Assembly: GCA_016927495.1 (NCBI GenBank)
Contig: JAFGMP010000324.1
Coordinates: forward strand, 1 to 35,213
From: Candidatus Latescibacterota bacterium
Lineage (GTDB): Bacteria; Latescibacterota; Latescibacteria; Latescibacterales; Latescibacteraceae
DNA: 35,213 nt
Reading direction: 5' to 3'
The notes beneath the pieces are model-generated. The model had not been told where the DNA came from. It worked only from the letters and a program-made list of their open reading frames with translations, and ran no database searches. Each line of letters starts with the position of its first letter. The first letter of the stretch is position 1. A program made the position numbers and the translations under genes. This document shows positions 21,143-30,035 of this stretch, one piece after another.

Positions 21143-22975
21143 ATGAAAAAAAGTTGTTTGATTTTAGTAGCTTTATTGCTCGTTTCGTCTGTGGCATTTG
21201 CAGCAAACTTTAGCCCAACGACATTAACACTTTTAGCTCCCGATATCGTTCATTACGATTTTGACGGAACAGAGCTTGAAATCCCTGTGACTATTACCGG
21301 GAAGCAGGCGACTGGCGTTTTCATGGTATACACCAAGGACATGGCCTCGAACATCAAGCAAGTCCATAACGGCCATCTTGGTTGGCATTATGTCAATAAT
21401 ATCGATACATGCGTGTATATGTCATCGGTTTTTGAAATGAACCAGGGCGCCAATACGGTTAGTTGGGAAGGAAAGGATGCCGACGGTAATATGGCACCCT
21501 CGGGAGAATATACCTATTATCTCTGGGGATACGATGCGGTGACACCCCGTATGCTTGCCTGCAAATTCTTCGGTCCCAAGTCCAACCAGGCTGGGTTTAT
21601 CCAACAGCATGATGTCGACAACAACCCGCTGACTACTCCCATATACTATCCACCGGCCGGAGCAATTACTCAGATTGGCAAGGATGATGGTGGTTACGAC
21701 GGCAGCGAAAATCCAGGTATTAAAACCCGTGCAAAATGGGTACTCGGAAACGATCCGCTGGATCAATCGTTAATTGAAACGACCACATTTATGGGATGGA
21801 ATGATCACGGTAAGATCGCCTTTATGCCGGGCGACCACAATTATTTCTTTGTTCAGAATTACATCGCTAAGGCTGTGATATCGGGCGGACAGCAGATAGT
21901 TATGAAGTGGAAATGGGCACCGAACGGACAATCCGAACAGGACCTTGATTTCGGCGATGGCGGCAATTGGACCGTGGCCAATACCTCTGGCGGCTACGCC
22001 GGTCCCATCAGTGATAATGTCAGTAACCTCTGGATTGTCATAGGCGACAACTCGTATCCAGATTCCTCAAATCCGGCATCGATGTACTACCTGGATCCGG
22101 AAACAGGCAGCCAACTCCGTGAGTACGATTTTACGTGGTTGTGGTGGGACCCTACCGAGGTCGACCGTGCGATCAACCAGCTTCAACTAAAATACCACGG
22201 CGGTCCGACGATGGCCAACTACATGAACGGACGTATGTACTGCGCCGGATTATCGTTCTGCCTCAAACACTGTGTTGATCCAAATCAGGATGACGATGAC
22301 GATGTAACTTTGTGGTACAACGGCAACGGTGACTATGTTGGCGACCGGTACTTCGAGGAAGACCGTGGAGAAACAGCTTGGCTTTGCTCAGCTGGCAGCG
22401 CTGCACCGTGGGTGTATGATTACACTGCGGACAACAATGGATTCTCAATCTTCTCGGCCTATGATCTCGGTGCGTTGTCTATGGGTGTCATGGCTCCCGA
22501 CGGCACCGGTGTCGGCTATTTTGCTCTGCCTTCCGAAGTCGCTTCACTCAAATACGGTCAGTTGACTGTCGACAACGGTGGTGCCTACGATGGTCTTTAT
22601 GGCGACTTCCCCAACGATCCGGATAACAAAGCGGGTCTGTGGTACGTTGCCAACGATTCGTTTAAGGGTACTATCACAGCTGCACCTGTTGTTGTCGAGG
22701 ATGCGAGTCCTGCGGCATTTACAGTCGCACAGAACTCGCCTAATCCGTTTAATCCAACAACGACAATCAACTTCACTATTCCGGACGCAGGCATTGTTAC
22801 AATCGATGTTTTCAATGCTGCCGGTCAGAAAATCGACACGATTGTCAACGATTATATGGAAGCCGGTACTCATTCGACTGTATGGTCTGCATCAGACTAT
22901 TCTGCCGGTGTATATTTCTATACCGTCAAATCGGGTGATTTTTCGAAAACGATGAAGATGACTCTCCTGAAATAA
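21143..22975 (+). CDS. Large secreted protein with C-terminal type IX (FlgD-like) sorting domain
   Basis: 610 residues; AAGGGG ten bases before the ATG. Sec signal 1-20 (ending VAFA before ANFS). An N-terminal FlgD-Ig-like strand region (about 45-135, VSWEGKDADGNMAPSGEYTY) is followed by a long unassigned region rich in Trp, Tyr, Gly and Asp, with an acidic run of five aspartates in NQDDDDDV. The C-terminal domain, about 525-610, has SPNPFNPTTTINF, the VFNAAGQKI strand and SAGVYFYTVK, ending KMTLLK, which is the type A sorting signal of type IX secretion. The protein should reach the cell surface or medium. A good terminator follows, so it is monocistronic. Function unknown; its isolated strong signals suggest an abundant surface protein. 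Confidence 0.85.
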   Translation: MKKSCLILVALLLVSSVAFAANFSPTTLTLLAPDIVHYDFDGTELEIPVTITGKQATGVFMVYTKDMASNIKQVHNGHLGWHYVNNIDTCVYMSSVFEMNQGANTVSWEGKDADGNMAPSGEYTYYLWGYDAVTPRMLACKFFGPKSNQAGFIQQHDVDNNPLTTPIYYPPAGAITQIGKDDGGYDGSENPGIKTRAKWVLGNDPLDQSLIETTTFMGWNDHGKIAFMPGDHNYFFVQNYIAKAVISGGQQIVMKWKWAPNGQSEQDLDFGDGGNWTVANTSGGYAGPISDNVSNLWIVIGDNSYPDSSNPASMYYLDPETGSQLREYDFTWLWWDPTEVDRAINQLQLKYHGGPTMANYMNGRMYCAGLSFCLKHCVDPNQDDDDDVTLWYNGNGDYVGDRYFEEDRGETAWLCSAGSAAPWVYDYTADNNGFSIFSAYDLGALSMGVMAPDGTGVGYFALPSEVASLKYGQLTVDNGGAYDGLYGDFPNDPDNKAGLWYVANDSFKGTITAAPVVVEDASPAAFTVAQNSPNPFNPTTTINFTIPDAGIVTIDVFNAAGQKIDTIVNDYMEAGTHSTVWSASDYSAGVYFYTVKSGDFSKTMKMTLLK

Positions 22976-23005
22976 ATAAAATACAGTTTGTTTTTCGAAG
23001 TACTC

Positions 23006-23034
23006 AAGCCCGGGATTTTTTTCCGGGCTTTTTT
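23006..23034 (+). terminator. Rho-independent terminator
   Basis: AAGCCCGG (23006-23013) pairs perfectly with CCGGGCTT (23023-23030), nine-base loop, followed by more T residues. It lies 31 bp after the stop of the 610-aa secreted protein and before folC. Confidence 0.9.
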
Positions 23035-23128
23035 AATTTGTATACCATTTTTTATTCAAACCGTATTATCTTAATCATCACTTTCAAAATATGTCTTTAA
23101 TTATTATGTATAGAATGAGTTATTATAT

Positions 23129-24436
23129 ATGAGAAAAATATCGGATTATAATGATGCTCTCGGTTTTCTTTACAGTTTTATTGATTATGAACGACGTACC
23201 GGATGGAAATATACGACCACTGAATTCAACTTGAATCGTATGAACGATTTTCTGGGTGTTCTGGGCAACCCGCATAAACATGGTTGGTTCGTACATGTTG
23301 CCGGAACAAACGGTAAAGGTTCTGTCTGCGCAATGATTGCAACAGCCCTCAATCGGGCAGGTTATAAAACAGGATTATACACATCTCCGCACCTTATTAC
23401 TTTTCGCGAACGTATCAGGATCGACGGATCTGTTATTTCAAAGGATGAAGTAGTAACGGCGGTAAACAGGATACACGATGCCACTGATCAATTCAAGGGA
23501 TTGACGTTTTTCGAAGTATGGACAGGTCTTGCATTTTTATATTTTGCAGAGAGTGGTGTCGATGTTTCTGTTGTAGAGGTTGGTATGGGCGGGAGGCTCG
23601 ATTCAACGAATGTAATAACTCCCGAAGTTTCTGTTATTACTTCAATCTCTGTCGATCACAGGGGAGCGCTTGGTGAAAAGACAGAACAGATAGCAAGTGA
23701 AAAAGCCGGTATTATAAAATCCGGTAAACCGGTTGTTTGTGCCCCTCAGGAGCCTGACGTTATCAAAGTCATACAAAAAAAAGCCGATTCGGTTAATGCT
23801 CCACTTACTTTAATAGGACGTGATGTTGATTATACAATATCTGACGGCAGGGTAAGTTATAATGGTATAAAATGGGAAATTGAACCGTTTTACGTGCCTT
23901 TAAACGGAGTAATGCAGTTCGAAAATACTGCTATCGCCTTAGCTGCTCTTGAGACCATTGATAGGGCAGGCTATCCTGTTGCTGTAAAGAACGCGCGTGA
24001 GGGTGTTGAAAACGTCATCTGGCCCGGACGGTTACAGCAGATTGCCGATCATCCGACAGTAATCATTGACGGTGCGTGTAATCCGGGAGCGATGAAATCT
24101 GTAACTGAGTACATAACAACCCGTACCGATCGGGAAAACGTTGTCGCCGTGGTGGCAATGTGCCGTGACAAGGATATAAAAGACGTCCTCGATATTCTCG
24201 GAAATGTTTCATCGCGGTTTGTGCTGACTCAGGTAAAAAATCCTCGTGCAATGAATGCACATGACCTTGAAAAGCATACCCCGGGACATGTTGAGACATA
24301 TGTTCGTGAATTACCGTCTGCTGCTCTGGAACAGGCAATTTTACTGGCAGGCAATGACGGGCTTGTGTTAGTGACCGGTTCGCTGTATCTTGTTGGCGAT
24401 ATTCTTCGGTTGTATAACATCGGTGAATTCGATTAA
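23129..24436 (+). CDS. folC: Bifunctional folylpolyglutamate/dihydrofolate synthase
   Basis: 435 residues, usual length. Mur-ligase fold: ATP loop HVAGTNGKGSVCAM with GTNGKGS at 59-65, SPHLITFRERIRIDG for folate and Mg2+ binding, VVEVGMGGRLDSTNV, the SVDHRGALG block, and the C-terminal domain with VIIDGACNPGAM. It adds glutamate to dihydropteroate and to folates in the cytoplasm. Its ribosome site is weak (GAATGAG region). It is the first gene after the terminator and is followed 36 bp later by the secreted propeller gene, an odd neighbour. No fusion with accD is seen here. Confidence 0.95.
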   Translation: MRKISDYNDALGFLYSFIDYERRTGWKYTTTEFNLNRMNDFLGVLGNPHKHGWFVHVAGTNGKGSVCAMIATALNRAGYKTGLYTSPHLITFRERIRIDGSVISKDEVVTAVNRIHDATDQFKGLTFFEVWTGLAFLYFAESGVDVSVVEVGMGGRLDSTNVITPEVSVITSISVDHRGALGEKTEQIASEKAGIIKSGKPVVCAPQEPDVIKVIQKKADSVNAPLTLIGRDVDYTISDGRVSYNGIKWEIEPFYVPLNGVMQFENTAIALAALETIDRAGYPVAVKNAREGVENVIWPGRLQQIADHPTVIIDGACNPGAMKSVTEYITTRTDRENVVAVVAMCRDKDIKDVLDILGNVSSRFVLTQVKNPRAMNAHDLEKHTPGHVETYVRELPSAALEQAILLAGNDGLVLVTGSLYLVGDILRLYNIGEFD

Positions 24437-24472
24437 CATTAAACGGTTTATCAATAAACCAGAGATGTTGTC

Positions 24473-26584
24473 ATGAAATACAAAGTACCGGTTCTGTCGT
24501 TGTTCTTTTTGATCATACTTGACGGTTCTGTCTTTTCCGGTGGAGCATGGCACACTTATTCCAACGGTAATTATATAACAGATACCGTGATTGACGATTC
24601 GTTTATCTGGTGTGCTACTTCCGGTGGTATTGTCAAGTGGGATGTGACCGATAACACCTATGAAAAGTTTACTACCGGGGATGGCCTTTCCGATAACAAT
24701 GTAACATCGCTGGTTTTAGATAATGCCGGCGTTTTATGGGCGGGAACGGATGGTGGAGGTGTATTGGCTTATAATGGGATCGAATGGAGAATCTATAACA
24801 AACATAACGGACTCTCAGATGACAATGTTTATTCTTGTGCCATAGACGGCGAAGGATTACTGTGGTTCGGCACATTCAATGGTATTTCCAGTTTTGATGG
24901 TACGGTATGGAAAACCTTTTATGAAATTGACGGTCTGGCGGGAAACACCGTTACTTCAATTGCTGTCGGAATTGATAATGTAAAGTGGTTCGGAACAACA
25001 AAAGGTGTATCAAGGTTTGATGGCACAAACTGGAAAAACTTTACGGCAAAGGACGGTTTGCTTTCGGACACGGTAACCGCAATAACAGTTGATGCCGACG
25101 GCATGGTCTGGTTCGGTACAACAGGGGGTATTTCTTTTTATGACGGTTCAGTCTGGAAGCACTATAATTCCGAACCTGACATGTTTAAGGATGGCATTTA
25201 TTCTCTGGCGGTTGAAAAAGACGGAACGTTGTGGGCCGGATTGTCAGATGGTTGTTTGTTCTTTGACGGCTCGGAGTGGAAAGCGCCTGACGAAGAATCC
25301 GGACTGACAGGCAGGGTTGTAACATCCATATCGATTACTGAAAATGCTTCGCATCAGCGTTTCGGAACCTACGGGAATGGCCTCATTTTATATGACGGTG
25401 AGGGATGGTCTGTTTTTAAGACTTCGGATGAAATCGCTCATAACAGTGTTTATTCCATTGCAGTTGATAGTCACGATACAAAGTGGTTCGGTTTTTCGGA
25501 CGGTATCATATCATCATTTAATGGTTTAACATGGGAAGCGTACTATCCCGGATTCGATATTTCGGGCAGCGATGTCAGGGCTGTTGTTATTGATTCAGAG
25601 GATGTTAAATGGTTTGGCACACTTGGCAGCGGCATAGCATCCTATGATAACAATATGTGGACTCTTTATAATGAGGAAGACGGTCTTGCAAATAATAATG
25701 TCAGAAGTATCGCCGTAGATTTAAACAACGCAAAATGGTTTGCCACGAATGGGGGAGGCGTTTCGAGTTTTGACGGCTCGGTATGGAGAACCTGGACGGT
25801 AAATGATGGCCTGGCGAACAATCATCTCGAAGCGGTAGCTGTTGATAAATGTGGCATTATATGGTGCGGCACCTATGGCGGTATATCGAGTTATGACGGT
25901 AGCGAGTGGAAATCATACGGCGATGAACACGAGTTTGCAAATAAAGCGGTAAGAGCAATTGCTGTCGATTATAATAATGTCAAATGGTTCGGCACATATA
26001 ACGGTGCTGCATCGTACGACGGTTCGGTATGGAAAACGTTTACTGTCGACGATGGCCTGGTCTGCGATGATGTCAGAACAATCACAGTCGATATTAACGG
26101 TGTATTGTGGTTCGGTACGACCGCAGGTGTTTCAGCTTTCGACGGTCGATCATGGAAGACATTTAGAGCCGGTAAAGAGCTTGCAGACAGATATGTATTA
26201 TCAATCGCAGTTGACGACAGCGGACAGAAATGGTTCGGCACACTGGGCGGCATAACCTGGTATGACGGAATTATCACATCGGTCGATGCTGTAAATTCAC
26301 ATTTGCCATGTCCGTCAATATTCGGGAATTATCCGAATCCTTTCAATCCTGAAACACAAATTGATTTTGTATTACCGCATAATGGCTTGACGAACCTGGT
26401 AATCTATAATTGTAGCGGACAGGCAATACGAAATCTTCTTTCTGAGACGTTAAACACCGGATATCATACTGTTAGATGGGATGGCCGTAATAATGAAGGG
26501 TATCGGGTATCTTCGGGAGTATATTTTTTCTCACTGAACTTTCGGGACAATGTTACAAACCATAAAATAATGCTTATGAAATAA
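24473..26584 (+). CDS. Secreted double beta-propeller (14 two-component-regulator propeller repeats) with type IX sorting domain
   Basis: 703 residues. Sec signal 1-22 (to SVFSGG). About 14 repeats of roughly 43 residues follow, each with the blade core W-F-G-T-x-G-G-[IV]-S-x-[FY]-D-G and a linker DGL; I count WCATSGG, WAGTDGG, WFGTFNG, WFGTTKG, WFGTTGG, WAGLSDG, RFGTYGN, WFGFSDG, WFGTLGS, WFATNGG, WCGTYGG, WFGTYNG, WFGTTAG and WFGTLGG. Fourteen fits two seven-bladed propellers, as in the sensor part of hybrid two-component systems. No transmembrane or kinase part follows; instead the last 85 residues are the sorting domain (NYPNPFNPETQIDF, SSGVYFFSL). It is therefore a surface or secreted binding protein; ligand unknown, glycan plausible. 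Confidence 0.9.
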   Translation: MKYKVPVLSLFFLIILDGSVFSGGAWHTYSNGNYITDTVIDDSFIWCATSGGIVKWDVTDNTYEKFTTGDGLSDNNVTSLVLDNAGVLWAGTDGGGVLAYNGIEWRIYNKHNGLSDDNVYSCAIDGEGLLWFGTFNGISSFDGTVWKTFYEIDGLAGNTVTSIAVGIDNVKWFGTTKGVSRFDGTNWKNFTAKDGLLSDTVTAITVDADGMVWFGTTGGISFYDGSVWKHYNSEPDMFKDGIYSLAVEKDGTLWAGLSDGCLFFDGSEWKAPDEESGLTGRVVTSISITENASHQRFGTYGNGLILYDGEGWSVFKTSDEIAHNSVYSIAVDSHDTKWFGFSDGIISSFNGLTWEAYYPGFDISGSDVRAVVIDSEDVKWFGTLGSGIASYDNNMWTLYNEEDGLANNNVRSIAVDLNNAKWFATNGGGVSSFDGSVWRTWTVNDGLANNHLEAVAVDKCGIIWCGTYGGISSYDGSEWKSYGDEHEFANKAVRAIAVDYNNVKWFGTYNGAASYDGSVWKTFTVDDGLVCDDVRTITVDINGVLWFGTTAGVSAFDGRSWKTFRAGKELADRYVLSIAVDDSGQKWFGTLGGITWYDGIITSVDAVNSHLPCPSIFGNYPNPFNPETQIDFVLPHNGLTNLVIYNCSGQAIRNLLSETLNTGYHTVRWDGRNNEGYRVSSGVYFFSLNFRDNVTNHKIMLMK

Positions 26585-26593
26585 AGCGTGAAA

Positions 26594-26615
26594 AATCGAA
26601 TAAAATAATTCGATT
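26594..26615. other. 8-bp perfect hairpin between the propeller gene and coaC
   Basis: AATCGAAT (26594-26601) pairs with ATTCGATT (26608-26615) around a six-base AT loop, just after the propeller stop. There is no T-run, so it is a weak terminator at best; it could instead stabilise an mRNA end. Confidence 0.4.
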
Positions 26616-26649
26616 CTAACTTAAAGTTTCAACAAAAGGGGGCGCCTGA

Positions 26650-27201
26650 ATGTTTACAGACAGAACAATCGTGGTTGCGGTTACTGCCGGTATAGCTGCA
26701 TATAAAAGCGCCATACTGGTTCGTGAACTCAAAAGCGAGCATGCCGATGTACATGTAATTATGACGGAACGTGCAGTCGAATTCATTACACCGCTGACGC
26801 TGGAAACGCTTTCTCAGAATCCTGTAGCTGTGAGAATATTCGATAAGGATAACACATGGGATATGGAGCATATTGCGCTTGCCGATCATGCCGATATTCT
26901 CATCGTAGCCCCTGCAACCGCGAATATTCTGGGCAAAGCAGCTCATGGAATAGCCGATGATCTTGTCAGTACGACGATATTAACCATGATGTCCACGATT
27001 CCTGTCCTTATGGTGCCTGCCATGAATACCCGGATGTGGGAAAATCCTGTTGTACAACAAAATGTAAAAATTCTGCAGAAAACAGGAGTCAATTTTGTCG
27101 GTCCGACCGAGGGTAAGCTTGCGGATGGTCGTATCGGTGTAGGCCGGATGGCTGAAATAAATGATATCCTTAAGGCTGCTCACAAACTTATTCTGAAATG
27201 A
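26650..27201 (+). CDS. coaC: Phosphopantothenoylcysteine decarboxylase domain protein (CoaC, stand-alone)
   Basis: 183 residues; AGGGGG about nine bases before the ATG. HFCD flavoprotein fold: TAGIAAYKSA for FMN, catalytic H74 in DMEHIALADHAD, APATANILGKAAHGIADDL, and PAMNTRMWENP with PAMN at 123-126. It removes CO2 from phosphopantothenoylcysteine in coenzyme A synthesis. Two oddities: the CoaB synthetase half of the usual CoaBC fusion is absent, so the chain stops at about half length; and the flap motif usually written LACGxxGxGRM reads LADGRIGVGRM, so the reactive cysteine (E. coli Dfp C158) is aspartate D159. The gene overlaps the GT9 gene by four bases (ATGA). A related flavin decarboxylase for another thiol peptide is possible. 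Confidence 0.85.
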   Translation: MFTDRTIVVAVTAGIAAYKSAILVRELKSEHADVHVIMTERAVEFITPLTLETLSQNPVAVRIFDKDNTWDMEHIALADHADILIVAPATANILGKAAHGIADDLVSTTILTMMSTIPVLMVPAMNTRMWENPVVQQNVKILQKTGVNFVGPTEGKLADGRIGVGRMAEINDILKAAHKLILK

Positions 27202-28091
27202 ATATCCTGATTGTTCGTACCGGAGGGCTTGGTGATTGTATTCTGACTCTTCCGGTTGTCTCATATCTTAAAGATATCATATCCGGCGCAAGATTTTCTG
27301 TCCTCGGTGACGGTAACATGCTCGCCATATCAAAATTAAGCGGTTTATTCGAAAATTTCTATTTCATCGACAACGCACAATATTCAGCTCTATTTTCAGA
27401 AAAAAAACCGTCGCCATATCTCCGTTCATTTTTTTCCCTGTTTGACGAAGTGTATTTTTTTACTGCCGGAAATTGCCGTGAAATCGAACGAATGGTCATT
27501 GAAGCCGGAGCAGGGAAATGTTTTACTCTTAATCCGAAACAGCCCGAAGGGTGGTCGGATAAACATATAGTATTACATTATCTGAGTATTGTTCCCGAAT
27601 TTAACGAACAAAATCTTGCTGATTTTTCCTCCTTTTTACCGCATTTTTCAGGTACAGATAAATCTGGTACAGGCCTTGTAATTCATCCGGGAAGCGGGAG
27701 TGTCGATAAAAACTGGCCGACAGAACGGTTTTGTTATGCCGCTGATGAATACATGGGGAAAGTGAAAGTTGTTCTTGGGCCGGCTGAAATAGAGCGAGGA
27801 TATAAAAGTTATTTTGACATGAAATCTATCGATGTTGAAATAATTGAAACGTTTGATGAGTTGTGTGATGTGTTATCGGGAGCATCATTATATCTTGGCA
27901 ATGATTCAGGGGTCAGCCACCTCGCCGCCGCATATGGCACAATCGGAGTAGTTCTGTTTGGCACAACAGATCCTGTTGTTTGGCGACCGCCTTACACTAC
28001 TATTACGGTAATAAATTCAAGCGACGGTACCATGACGGGTATATCGACACAAGAAGTTCTTGACGCTCTTTATTCGGCAGATGAGAAATAA
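27198..28091 (+). CDS. Glycosyltransferase family 9 (heptosyltransferase-like)
   Basis: 297 residues, starting by ATGA overlap with coaC. GT-B fold of LPS heptosyltransferases: N-terminal RTGGLGDCILTLPV with D13 at the catalytic base position, HPGSGSVDKNWPTERF (163-178) and the nucleotide-sugar motif LGNDSGVSHLAAAYG (233-247), then VVLFGTTDP. At 297 residues it is shorter than typical WaaC/WaaF (about 330-350), mostly in the N-terminal domain. Probably adds a heptose or related sugar to a lipid-linked core on the cytoplasmic face, implying an outer membrane with LPS-like glycolipid. Sugar donor not determinable. Confidence 0.88.
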   Translation: MNILIVRTGGLGDCILTLPVVSYLKDIISGARFSVLGDGNMLAISKLSGLFENFYFIDNAQYSALFSEKKPSPYLRSFFSLFDEVYFFTAGNCREIERMVIEAGAGKCFTLNPKQPEGWSDKHIVLHYLSIVPEFNEQNLADFSSFLPHFSGTDKSGTGLVIHPGSGSVDKNWPTERFCYAADEYMGKVKVVLGPAEIERGYKSYFDMKSIDVEIIETFDELCDVLSGASLYLGNDSGVSHLAAAYGTIGVVLFGTTDPVVWRPPYTTITVINSSDGTMTGISTQEVLDALYSADEK

Positions 28092-28235
28092 CAATAAATG
28101 TGCCTGTTTGAAATTTGATGATCCGGCAAAACAATAACGGACTTTTTGTCGGGACATCGCCCATGATGAATAAAATTACGGATCTCTTGTTTTAATCTTC
28201 CGGATGTCGATTCAAAACACACTCATTACGCTATG

Positions 28236-28937
28236 TTACATACACTGTTTTTTTCGTGCTATTTCCGCATCGGATCTTCTGAGGTAAACCGGTTGAAGCA
28301 GGGCAGGATTGACGCCGCCGCTTTCACGAAATATCAACGTACCAAGTTCTGCAACGGCGAGGGCAGAAGGTTTTAATTTAGATACAGGAGCGATCGATAT
28401 CGGGACCATTTCTGCATTAATAAGTATATTATGGAATTTTTCAGCGGAAGGCCCGGTTATAGTGACCTGTTCGGTAGTAGACCTTAATATTTCACCGAGT
28501 TTGGTTACAGGGACGGCTGCCGGTTCACATATAATTTGAGGTATACCGTCGGTTAATCTGTAAAGGCCTGTGTATACTTCCGAACGTTTTGCATCGATAA
28601 GCGGGCATACGAGTGTATTCACAGGAGCGGTTTTCCATACCAGAGCAGCGAGCGTGTTTACCGGTACGGTATTTATACCGAGTCCATATGCCAAACCCAT
28701 GGCAGTTGCGATACCTATTCTGAGGCCTGTAAAGCTTCCCGGGCCTGTTGAAACGGCTATACAATCGACAGATTTCAGGTTCACACCGTGATTCCCGGTC
28801 AATTGCATTATAAATCCGGTTAGGAGTTCACAATGTGAAGAACGCGAATCCTTGTGAAGCTCAAATTTTTTCTCACCCTCGATAATGATTGATGCGCTCA
28901 GGCGTTCGGTCGCTGTTTCTATTCCTATTATGATCAT
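28236..28937 (-). CDS. tsaB: tRNA threonylcarbamoyladenosine biosynthesis protein TsaB
   Basis: 233 residues; GGGAGG seven bases before the ATG. ASKHA fold: IGIETATERLSASII at the start, SSHCELLTGFI, the diagnostic STGPGSFTGLRIGIATAMG (20 residues or fewer, at about 68-86) and LIDAKRSEVYTGLY. TsaB is a non-catalytic partner of TsaD and TsaE in making t6A37 in tRNAs that read ANN codons. The length is that of the full family. It is convergent with the GT9 gene and lies divergent from the radical SAM gene, so it is a single-gene unit. Confidence 0.93.
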   Translation of the reverse strand: MIIIGIETATERLSASIIIEGEKKFELHKDSRSSHCELLTGFIMQLTGNHGVNLKSVDCIAVSTGPGSFTGLRIGIATAMGLAYGLGINTVPVNTLAALVWKTAPVNTLVCPLIDAKRSEVYTGLYRLTDGIPQIICEPAAVPVTKLGEILRSTTEQVTITGPSAEKFHNILINAEMVPISIAPVSKLKPSALAVAELGTLIFRESGGVNPALLQPVYLRRSDAEIARKKQCM

Positions 28938-29114
28938 ATTTTAACCTCCCGGCAGAACATAAGTCACACAAGTCGTTATGTCAAGTGCTTTGAGACTTGA
29001 TTATGGATGTATATAATAATTATATTGATAAAGAGAAAAAATATTGGGGGAAACGAGATATTTTTAAAGATTATTAGTACATTTCACATAATAATCAGAG
29101 GAATAAAAAGTATA

Positions 29115-30035
29115 ATGGGATATTTATTCGGACCGGTGCCGTCACGAAGGCTTGGATTATCACTGGGAGTGGATATTGTACCGTTGAAGACATGCAGTCT
29201 TTCATGTGTTTACTGTCAGATTGGGAAAACTCCCGAAACGACAATTTTAAGACGTGAATATGTACCGGCAGCAGAAATTTTGTCGGAAATAAAAACCAGA
29301 TTGGAAAACGGACTGCAGACCGACTGGATAACTTTCTCCGGCTCGGGTGAGCCGACACTGAATTCGGGAATCGGTGATATGATCAAAGGAATCAGGGAAT
29401 TGACCGATATTCCAGTCTGTGTTATTACAAACGGTACATTACTATGGGATCCGCAGGTTCGAAGTGATATTCTCGATGCCGATGCTGTGATGCCCTCCCT
29501 GGACAGCGCTGTGGAATCAACCTTTCGCGCTATATGCAGGCCTCATCACGATTTAAACCTGGAATATATCATAGATGGCCTGATCAGATTTCGCAGGGAA
29601 TATAAAAGGAAAATCTGGCTCGAGATAATGCTTCTCGAAGGGATAAATGATAATGAGAAAGAACTTGCAGCTTTAAAGTCGGCTGTTGAAAAAATATCTC
29701 CCGACAGTATTCAACTCAATACCGTTGTCAGACCGCCTGCTGAGCTTTTGGCCAAGCCGCTGAGTCATGAACGTTTATTAGAAATACGAGATTTTTTTGG
29801 AAATAAAGCAGAGATTATTGCATCATTCAAAAAAAATTCGATTATTACTAAATCATCGGATGAGGATGGCATACGAGAATACCTTAAACGTCGTCCGGGA
29901 ACGACAGAAGATATATCGGTATCTCTTGGGATACCGGAGAGTGAAACAGAGTCATTATTGAGAAAAATCCATGATTCAGGTGAAATAAGACAAACCAATA
30001 TTTTTGGGAAGCAGTTTTGGGAATATAATATATGA
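29115..30035 (+). CDS. Radical SAM protein (COG0731-like) with C-terminal winged helix
   Basis: 306 residues from the ATG at 29115, where the family opening GYLFGPVPSRRLG begins; an in-frame start at 29007 would add 36 residues with no family match. The Fe4S4 cluster motif CSLSCVYCQIG gives C27, C31, C34. SAM-binding parts WITFSGSGEPTLN and VCVITNGTLL follow. COG0731 includes wyosine-type synthases and other poorly known bacterial members; this bacterial type is not assigned. The last 65 residues look like a winged helix-turn-helix (GTTEDISVSLGIPESETES), suggesting nucleic-acid or effector binding. It overlaps the next gene by four bases (ATGA) and so leads a four-gene operon. Confidence 0.85.
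   Translation: MGYLFGPVPSRRLGLSLGVDIVPLKTCSLSCVYCQIGKTPETTILRREYVPAAEILSEIKTRLENGLQTDWITFSGSGEPTLNSGIGDMIKGIRELTDIPVCVITNGTLLWDPQVRSDILDADAVMPSLDSAVESTFRAICRPHHDLNLEYIIDGLIRFRREYKRKIWLEIMLLEGINDNEKELAALKSAVEKISPDSIQLNTVVRPPAELLAKPLSHERLLEIRDFFGNKAEIIASFKKNSIITKSSDEDGIREYLKRRPGTTEDISVSLGIPESETESLLRKIHDSGEIRQTNIFGKQFWEYNI

Noticed and set aside
24444..24459. Short GGTTTA/TAAACC hairpin between folC and the propeller gene
   Set aside because: Six AT-rich base pairs just before the next ribosome site are too weak to call.
28110..28145. Imperfect CCGGCAAAA/TTTTGTCGG hairpin between the convergent GT9 and tsaB genes
   Set aside because: It has a long loop, one G-U pair and no T-run, so a terminator call is not supported.
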